The notes under the pieces are model-generated. The model made no database searches. It had not been told where the DNA came from and was given only the letters and a program-made list of their open reading frames with translations. Position numbers and translations under genes: made by a program. From positions 8,858,284-8,922,283 of the forward strand of contig CATQJL010000001.1 of the NCBI GenBank assembly GCA_958299035.1: a stretch of DNA of 64,000 nucleotides, read 5' to 3'. The stretch comes from Cylicocyclus nassatus (taxonomy: Eukaryota > Nematoda > Chromadorea > Rhabditida > Strongylidae). Below are positions 56,975 to 64,000 of the stretch, in pieces (positions within the stretch are counted from its first letter, which is position 1; each line of letters begins with the position of its first letter).

Positions 56975-57885
56975 TTAGGTGGGACCAAAAGTACGTTCGT
57001 TAGATTTTCAAAAAATCATAACTTCCTTTCGACTAGATGGATCTCTTTGCATTTATATTCATCTAAGATAGGAAATCCTTCTCTTTACAGCAGTACTTTT
57101 GCCATGATTTGGCATAAAAAAGTTTGAAAGTTGGAAGCAACTAAAGAAAATTACGCGAAATTGGCATTCTTCAAGCTGGGTCACCAAAAAATTCTAAAAG
57201 TATTTTTTGACAAAGAAAGCTATGCTCTTTACTATAGTGCCTTTTTCAAAAACAAAAAAGACTAAGAAATGGAAGCAAATAAAGAGGATTACTTCAGTTT
57301 TGCGTCGGAAGGGACGGGAAATTCATGTGAACATGGTCTAGTGACCTTCTCTTTTTAGTTGAGAGAAATACGTGCCAATCGAGAATTTTGATTCTCGTAG
57401 TATTATCGAGTTTATGAATCTGTTTTTCTACGAAAATCAAAATTGCTTTCGATTGGCACGAATTTCTCTTAGCTAGAAGGAGGTCACAAAGCCCATGTTC
57501 ATGACCATCCCGTCTTTTCTGTGACGTTTTTGGACATCTTTGAGCATGTTCAAAAATTGCAAAACTGAAGTAATAGTTCTCTTTATTTGCTTCTAATTCT
57601 CAATCTTTTTTGTTTTCGGAAAAGGCACTATGGTAGAGAACATAATTTCTTCTATCGAAAAATTTCAGAATTTTTTGGTGACCCTGCCGTAAAATGCTAA
57701 TTTTGAGTAATATTTAATTGCTTCTAACTTCGCGAACTTTCTTAAGCCAATTTATGGCAGAGACACCATTGTAAAGAGAATGATTTCCTCTCTTAGATTA
57801 ATATAAATTCAAAGAGATCCATCGAGTCGAAAGAAAATTATGATTTTTTTGAAAAAGTGGCAAACGTACTTTTGATTCCACCTAA
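56975..57885. mobile_element. Mariner-type foldback, 0.9 kb
   Basis: TTAGGTGGGACCAAAAGTAC / GTACTTTTGATTCCACCTAA with arms continuing past ATCATAACTT and TCGACTAGATGGATCTCTTTG. The interior is a second mirrored part (CGTGCCAATCGA / TCGATTGGCACG-like). Confidence 0.85.
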
Positions 57886-57894
57886 TAGTTGTGG

Positions 57895-58660
57895 ACAATT
57901 TTCGAAGGAGCTGCGCTAAGAAGAATCGAGGTGGTACAAAAATTGCAAATGCAAAATTTCGACTACTCCTGAATTTTCTTTTGCTGGGGCCACACGCCCA
58001 CGAGTCCAAAAGTTTCAATCCCTCCCTCCCCTCCCTTAAATAAATTTCTCGCGCCGCCACTGCTTCCCGTGTGTCTATCCTTTTCTACTCTCTGCTTTTG
58101 ATTTTCAAATCTTTTCCTTCTCACAATACCGCACACATCACAAAATAATAATTTTTGATTCAAAAATAAAAAGTTCAAAACTTACGATTTGAAGTAATAG
58201 CTCGAGAAATTCGAAAAAAATTTTCAGGTAATACTGTTGAATGATTGAATAAAATAGAAATAATGTGGTAGAAATACATCAAAGAAAGAAAGGGGCGGGG
58301 CATAATGGGTTTCAAGAATATTCATAGTAGTCTGCGACTGTAAATAATGAAAGATCAAAGCTCTTCTAAACTCTAGAGTAGTTTGTCCAGGCATCGAAGG
58401 TGTGCTCACTCCACGCCCCTTTTTGCTAAAAAAAACCGAGGGCGTACAAAAACTGCAACCACGAAAATTCAACCATTCCTAAATTTCCCTTTATTCGGTG
58501 GCATCACAAACCCAAATAATTTTTTGTTCCCCTCCCCCTCTTGAAAAGTTTCTTGCACCGCCACTTCTTTAATGTATCTATCCTTCTCTGCTCCTCTGTT
58601 TTTTGTTTTAAATGCTTTTCTCTCTCTCAAATACTCCCTACATCCTCAACGAATCTACAC
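57895..58660. repeat. Diverged direct repeat pair (57895-58150 and 58425-58660)
   Basis: Both carry a GGGCCACACGCCCACG/GGTGGCATCACAAACCC-type stretch, a C/T-rich tract, CGCCGCCACTGC/CACCGCCACTTC and TCTATCCTTCTCTGCTCC. No coding frame. Confidence 0.5.
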
Positions 58661-58689
58661 TTGTTAATTCGAATTCAAGTTTCCAATAG

Positions 58690-59100
58690 TACCTACCTGA
58701 AGTACCTTTTAAATGGAGGCAAGCTCCAGAGATAGAAGCCGGAGAAAAAAATTACTCCATTCTTAAAATTTCTGCGTTTGGTCGCAAAACTGAAACTCGC
58801 AACGGAAATCGGAGCATTATATTTGCGCTGATTGAACCTCTTTATGAAAAGTTATGATTTTCGAAGCAAATGCCAAAAATCGTACTTATTCTTTTTTACG
58901 GCTTCCTCAAATGAAAACTTTTTAAGAGAAGTTCAGTCAGCGCTATCTTTGTACACTCAAAAAGAGTACGTAATAATAGCTATGATACCGATTGCTCCGA
59001 TTTTCTGCAAGCAGATGTTTGCGACCAAACATGGGGAATATTAAAATTGAGTAATTTTCTTCACCGACTTCGATCTCTGGAGCTATCAAAAGGTGCCTCA
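58690..59100. repeat. Foldback repeat
   Basis: GCTCCAGAGATAGAAGCCGG pairs with CTTCGATCTCTGGAGC. Interior halves also mirror each other (GGTCGCAAAC / GTTTGCGACC) and resemble 31668-32110. Confidence 0.6.
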
Positions 59101-60095
59101 GGTGCCATTAGAAGGCATGTCTTCTTTCAAAATAAACATGTCCAGATCGGATGTGAAGGAAGAAAGTTTCGAATTTTTGAAAAGGATAGGGACGAGCTTT
59201 TGTTCATTAGTATTTCACACCTGCCTCAGAGTCTGACACATACCGATTTTGTGTGGATAATGCTGGAATATTATAAAACAAAAGTTCTGTCGCCCCAAAT
59301 TTGAAAATTCCAAAAAAATTCAAGTCGAAGTAAAGCCTTGATTTTTGCAGAAAACTCTTGTAGTTTTCAAATTCATCTCAGAGCTTCTCTTGTTGAGATT
59401 TCGAAATTTCCGAAAATTTTAAATGAATCGTCCAAATTTGCTCCGTATTTCTTGGCGAAGAAGTTGCAAAGTGGAACACTTGCTGCAAGGCAATATTTAC
59501 ATCAAGGAATTTCAATTGATTCTCATTACGAAAAGAAGGGAGGCTAAAACCTTCAGTCGCGCGGACAAGGTCAAAATGACACCCGATAAGTGGAAACGGT
59601 TTATGTCCCCACAGGACCATGTCCCCTATAGAGCGCATATTATCCTTTGTGAATGAGATTGCTATTCTTGTTTTTATTTATTCTTCCATCATTCACTTTT
59701 CCATCAGTATAACATTGCTTTTTAATTCCTAATATTTGCCGATTTTTTCCAACCTTAATCATTTATGCATATATACTCAAATGCTTCTGCGATTTTATGT
59801 GTACTTATTGATGAACACTTCACTGATATGTTAATTTGCAATTATCAACTTCGGCCTATTGTGATTCTATATGGTACCTGCATAAAACACTACACTGTGC
59901 CATTTGCTTTCTTATTAAAACTATCTCGCTGTTTACGTCTCTTAGCATCTAGAAAGTCTAGAGGAATTCCCACATCAAAGGAATAATGCCTTAGTAAAAA
60001 GCGAAAACCTAGTATTGGAAAGGAAACCTGGTATCAAAAAGGAAGCTTATTATGGAAGAAAAAAAGAAACGAATCGCGAATCGAAAGCGAAAACC
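59101..60095. other. No gene supported
   Basis: Two overlapping short frames near 59340-59656 lack splice support and known domains. Confidence 0.3.
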
Positions 60096-60235
60096 GCAAA
60101 GTGCTGCGGAACTCCAAACAAAGTACTGCGGAAACCCTGTACCCTGAGATTGCAGGGTTTCCGCAGCGCTTTCGCAGGATTTCCGCCGGGTCACCTGCGG
60201 AAATCCTGCGAAAGCGCTGCGGAAGTTCCGGTCGG
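60096..60235. repeat. Third CGGAAGTTCCG-type cluster
   Basis: CGGAAGTTCCG at 60220-60230 preceded by GTGCTGCGGAAC, CTGCGGAAACCC, TTCCGCAGCGCTTTCG and TGCGAAAGCGCTG, which pair with one another. Confidence 0.75.
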
Positions 60236-60275
60236 TTGTCTAAGCAAGCAAGAGGAACGCATACGGATACTAGAA

Positions 60276-60313
60276 CTAGTGCGAACCTCTGCCAAGCGAA
60301 GGTGAAGCACTGG
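60276..60313. repeat. 38-bp palindrome, third copy
   Basis: CTAGTGCGAACCTCTGCCAA then GCGAAGGTGAAGCACTGG. Slightly decayed relative of 31379-31416; it also ends CTGG before T. Confidence 0.7.
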
Positions 60314-60559
60314 TACGAGATAACTTGGTTTGCAAATGAATGATGAGATTCGATTATAGCCTGATGAAAGTTATGGTTTTTTATAACACTTTAAATTTTA
60401 CACAAATGTTTACAGCTAAGATAACGCGATAGAACTTCACTTTGTTTGAACTGTCTTTCAGTTAAACCTTATCATAGTGGAGTGTTTGAGACAAAGTGTA
60501 AAAACTACGAAAGGAACGGGGGGGGGGGGGGGAAGCAGCAAAAAATACGCTCGACATAA

Positions 60560-60917
60560 AGGCAGCGTCGAGGCAAATCTGGACATATGGGATTCTGATG
60601 TGGTAATTTTGGGGCACTGACTAAGAGCTGCTCGAGCGGCAGCTCAGATGGCGAACTCCCAGGTGAGGTATTCGCCTCCAAACTGGACTCCGGGATCGTA
60701 TTCGCATGAATTCATGGCGCGACACGCGTGCGTCCTCGCGCGGGATTGATATGTCGCGCCATGAATCCATGATACGATCTCGGGATCCAGTTTGAAGGCG
60801 AATATCTCAACTGTGAGTCTACCATTTGAGCTGCCGCTTGGGCAGCGTTTTAGTTAGGGTTCCAAGGCTACCCTCTAAGTGAGATCCTCATAGGTCCGAT
60901 TAGCCTGGACGCTGTCT
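60560..60917. mobile_element. TTAA-type MITE, fourth copy
   Basis: AGGCAGCGTCGAGGCAAATC / TAGCCTGGACGCTGTCT with right TTAA and left ATAA. Internal arms pair over GGCGAA, GATCGTAT and GGCGCGACA segments. Confidence 0.7.
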
Positions 60918-60961
60918 TTAAGTAGCACTATTCAATCAAAATGAAACCTTGTTAAATTTAA

Positions 60962-60967
60962 TTTATT
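60962..60967 (-). terminator. Polyadenylation signal for the 61028-61723 gene
   Basis: AATAAA on the minus strand, ~60 bp beyond the stop codon. Confidence 0.5.
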
Positions 60968-61027
60968 TTGTAAGATTTCCGTGTTTCCTACATCATAAGA
61001 AATGGCAACTGATGCAAAGAAAATACA

Positions 61028-61723
61028 CTATTTCTTCTTTCCTTTACCGAATAATGCCAGCGCTTTAGCGATCTTTCGATTCCGCTGTTTTTCGGCGGAC
61101 TTCTTTCCTGTTTTCTTCTCAACTTTAGCTGGCGACTTTTTCCCTTTCATTTCGACATTTTTCTTTTTCGCTTCAGTTTCTTTCTTCTTATTTTCTTTTT
61201 CAAGCTTCGGCAAGTCGAAGAAATTTACGTCTGGTAATCGTGGTTCATATATTTCCCTTTGTCGGTAGTCTTCTTGCTTAAACGGTTCAAGTGAGCCATG
61301 CTCAAACGGATGAGAAGGCCCAGGAGATGGATGTGGGAAATATGGATCACCGGTATGGAACACAGGTGAAACTGGAGGTGGAAAAGGTTGGTGCAAATTT
61401 TCTCCGGTATGTCGATCCATTTTCTCAGCTGATTCTCGTTTCGGTGGCTCGGCAGGCTCATGCGATCCACTCCGTTTGCTTCGTTCATGACTCCCGGGCT
61501 TGTCCGGAGACTCAGCAGAGCGTTTACTTCGTTCACGGCTCTCAGCCGGTCTGGTTAGGTCAGGAGATTCGGCAGAGTCTTTGGACCGTTCGTGGCTCCC
61601 GGGTTGTTTGGCTAGATCCGGAGACTCAGCAGAGCCTTTCAATCCTTCAGCTGATGGAGTTTTGGGGGTTGCCATCAATTTCTTCGCAGGCGATTTAGAT
61701 GGAGTTTCCTCTTCCTCTTTGTC
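61028..61723 (-). CDS. Last exon of a disordered, repeat-containing basic protein
   Basis: 232 codons open on the minus strand, entered through GAAATTGCAG|GAC at 61724/61723 and stopped at 61028. The first third has tandem units of ~20 residues built from SHERSK-SAESPD (about four copies). The middle is rich in Pro, His and Phe (GENLHQPFPPPVSP). The end is Lys-rich (KKKNVEMKGKKSPAKVEKK) and closes KGKKK. This composition indicates an intrinsically disordered, likely nucleic-acid-associated or nuclear protein, but no family was recognised. A poly(A) signal lies just beyond. Upstream exons above 61724 were not found. The internal repeats and low complexity make it a poor candidate for chance coding. 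Confidence 0.65.
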   Translation of the reverse strand, partial: DKEEEETPSKSPAKKLMATPKTPSAEGLKGSAESPDLAKQPGSHERSKDSAESPDLTRPAESRERSKRSAESPDKPGSHERSKRSGSHEPAEPPKRESAEKMDRHTGENLHQPFPPPVSPVFHTGDPYFPHPSPGPSHPFEHGSLEPFKQEDYRQREIYEPRLPDVNFFDLPKLEKENKKKETEAKKKNVEMKGKKSPAKVEKKTGKKSAEKQRNRKIAKALALFGKGKKK

Positions 61724-64000
61724 CTGCAATTTCAAGCTCTATACTTTATTATCAGGTATCGCTTGGCAAGCTTGAATGCGACTATGTATTTACCCGGTTA
61801 CAACCGAACTCACTAGCACCTTTAAATCTTTCGCGCTCCTACAATCTTACATTAATGTGTATTGCTCTAGTGTAACACAATACTTTGAAAGATTTACTCG
61901 TTTTCAATTTATAAAAAAGCAACGCTTGGCGTGTGCCCTTTTCCCTCTCGGCATTGGCCTTAACATATTCCCTTCTCCTCTACATTCATTTGTGGTAAGT
62001 TTTGGTAAGTGACCTAAGGACTCACCGAAAATGGCAAGCTGATTCTTATAGGTAATAGTGCAGTAAGACCGACTATTATGATGCAAGATAACAATTCCTA
62101 AAGATATAGCTATCTTGAAGGTAGTAATACGTGTTTCCAAGACATACTAAGAATGTAAGACAGATCATTATTTTTTGAGCTAAACTCCATTCTGATGTTT
62201 CCGGATTTTCTGTAAATAACAACTTCTGTTTGTTTCACTCACTGGTGGAATTTTCCTACCAAGTTCTGAGCGGAGGTTTCCAACAGAATTATCACATTCT
62301 GTTAAGTTTTGTGACTGTGCCGCGGTGAGCGTGCAAGTTATGAATTTGTTCTTGCATAGTGATTTTTCGTACCTCGACAAACAACTGTTAAAATTGACGT
62401 CGCAAGCTCTAAGAGTGTCTGAAATATAGACGGACGATATTCTTTAATGAAGCACTGTCCGAGCAAAAATTTCTGGTTTCTTTCACCAAGGCTGTTTTCT
62501 CCAAAGAATACGTTATAGAGAGAAAGTGAGAATACTAAAACAAGCTTTTTCGGTCCGTCACGTTGAATATGGAAGAAAGTAGCAGAATTTGTCAAGTTCG
62601 AAGATGCTGATTTGTTCAAATTTTTTTGATCACAAAATTGCAGCATATGTTTGGTGTTAGAGAAAAAAATTCGCCATGAGCGCGCCGAGACGTAAGGATA
62701 TGCTTGAACCATCTACGAAAGCGTTTTTATCTTTTTTGGACTGATGTACATGTAACAGTTGCACAGAAAGCCATCTTTTCTATTACCATAAACTATACAA
62801 ACTCCAAAAAGTTCGCGCGCAGTGTTCCATAACCTTACATGGTACTTCGTAGCATTCCTCAGAAACAATCAGAAGGAGTTTCGAACTTCCGAGTCCAAGA
62901 TTATCTCTGGTTCTTGAAGTAAAAATTTCTTTGTCCCAGTCTAAATATGTATATTTTTGCATGTACCAACACAGCCGTTAACGTAATAACCGGTGTCTAA
63001 AGTTGTAGCATTATAATCGCCTTTATGGCTTCGCACGTAAGTGCAGCTTTTATTCACAGGGACTTCACATTTTCTTCTGCTTATGGGAATTCTCTGAAAG
63101 ATAAGAAGCTCTAGTCTACGCTTACGTTGGAAACTTCCTATGATAGCAAGCTATAATAACATTTACAATTAAAGTGCTTGCTGGTTTCTACCTCAAAAGA
63201 AATCAAAATAATCTTGACTCCATTTTCCTTACCGCGATAGTATGCTACTAGTACAGCAGTGGCGTGCCCAGGATTTCCGTTTTTTTTTTGGGGGGGGGGG
63301 GGAGGGAGGGAGGGACAAAAAAATTTCCTAAGGAAAGCGGCGTTAGCCACTCACTCCGAAGATTTTTTGATATGCTTTCCAAAATTTTTGGGCTTCTAAC
63401 CCCGAAATTTTTAAAAAGGGGACGAGGCTGTCGCCAAGCTCCGAAAATTTTTTTGTAAGGCTATATTGAATTTTTGAAAAACTTTGAAATACTTTCAGCC
63501 ATTTTCAAGTGTAAAAGTCACTTACACGTTTTTATAACTCACTCATGTAATTTACTTTCTCAGTTCGCATTTAAGATTAGCGTCATTTGCAGTCGTGTTA
63601 TTAGTTCGTACTTTAGGTTTTTTTTATTCTTGCTTATGTTTCATTTCTTTTGGTACACTTGAGTAACAGAAATGATACTGAATGAACAAAACTCAACTTG
63701 TCGCAAAGCAGGACTGTGTTGCAATGTGGAAAGTATGTGCGTGAGCGTTTGAGAAGTTTATAGAATTTTAGTGGATCGAGATATGGTATCCTCAATTCTT
63801 CGGACATTGAATTTTTAGATTTCAGCTTCGAACTTAGTGTGGAAAAAACTTTATGCAAATGTTTGGAAACAATCTTGTAGCGCTTGCTTTACTGCTGCTG
63901 CTTTACTGCTACTTACCGCTTTACTCAAATGCATTGCAAAACCTTTTTAAAGGGGAAGAATAAGACTTATCGCAGGAGCAAGTGAAAACGTAAAAGAATT
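61724..64000. other. No further gene supported
   Basis: Presumably contains upstream exons of the 61028-61723 gene on the minus strand, but none has paired splice sites I trust. A G-rich run lies near 63290-63315 after the interspersed-repeat-like AGTGGCGTGCCCAGG. Confidence 0.3.

Noticed and set aside
58832..59304. Two short frames with hydrophobic segments
   Set aside because: They are largely the arms of a foldback repeat and mirror sequence on the other strand.

Overview
The window looks like nuclear DNA of a nematode, most likely a strongylid-type parasite or relative. The evidence is short introns with TTTCAG-type 3' splice sites, a BEL/Pao retroelement whose envelope region has the phlebovirus-glycoprotein-like pattern known from nematode elements of this group, and foldback elements in CTNAG targets with TNA duplications, as in the Caenorhabditis Tc4/Tc5 group. 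The species assignment is inference. The window is gene-poor and dominated by repeats.

Layout. 1-9990 is a satellite array of ~192-bp monomers with higher-order periods of ~770 and ~1565 bp; a 25-nt stretch identical to the commercial SMART cDNA primer interrupts it at 2503. 10425-10918 is a foldback repeat of a family seen five or more times here. 11103-21263 is a complete BEL/Pao element: identical 225-bp LTRs, a 5-bp CAGCC target duplication, one unbroken 2634-codon gag-pol-env ORF, and an extra CCHC zinc-knuckle ORF before the 3' LTR. A 453-bp Tc5-like MITE sits in the 5' LTR only, so it arrived after the retroelement. 21579-22678 is a larger Tc5-like foldback with a tRNA-like segment in each arm, beside an assembly gap.

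22.7-39 kb is a mosaic of foldback MITEs, perfect hairpins, inverted repeat copies, a CA-rich microsatellite and a frameshifted Helitron Rep pseudogene (33056-35580) inside two concentric mariner/Tc-type terminal-repeat pairs. 40.4-50.8 kb holds the best host-gene evidence: spliced coding pieces on + at 40464-41393 and 42901-44611, isolated exon candidates at 47533 and 49733, and a small signal-peptide ORF on - at 50557-50749 preceded by a splice-acceptor-like site. 51.9-60.9 kb is again foldback repeats. 61028-61723 (-) is the last exon of a disordered, internally repetitive basic protein. The remainder to 64000 shows nothing I can support.

The most notable object is the BEL/Pao element: apparently intact, young, envelope-bearing, with an additional CCHC ORF that has its own TATA-like sequence. 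Second is the cohort of Tc5-like MITEs sharing a conserved subterminal block.
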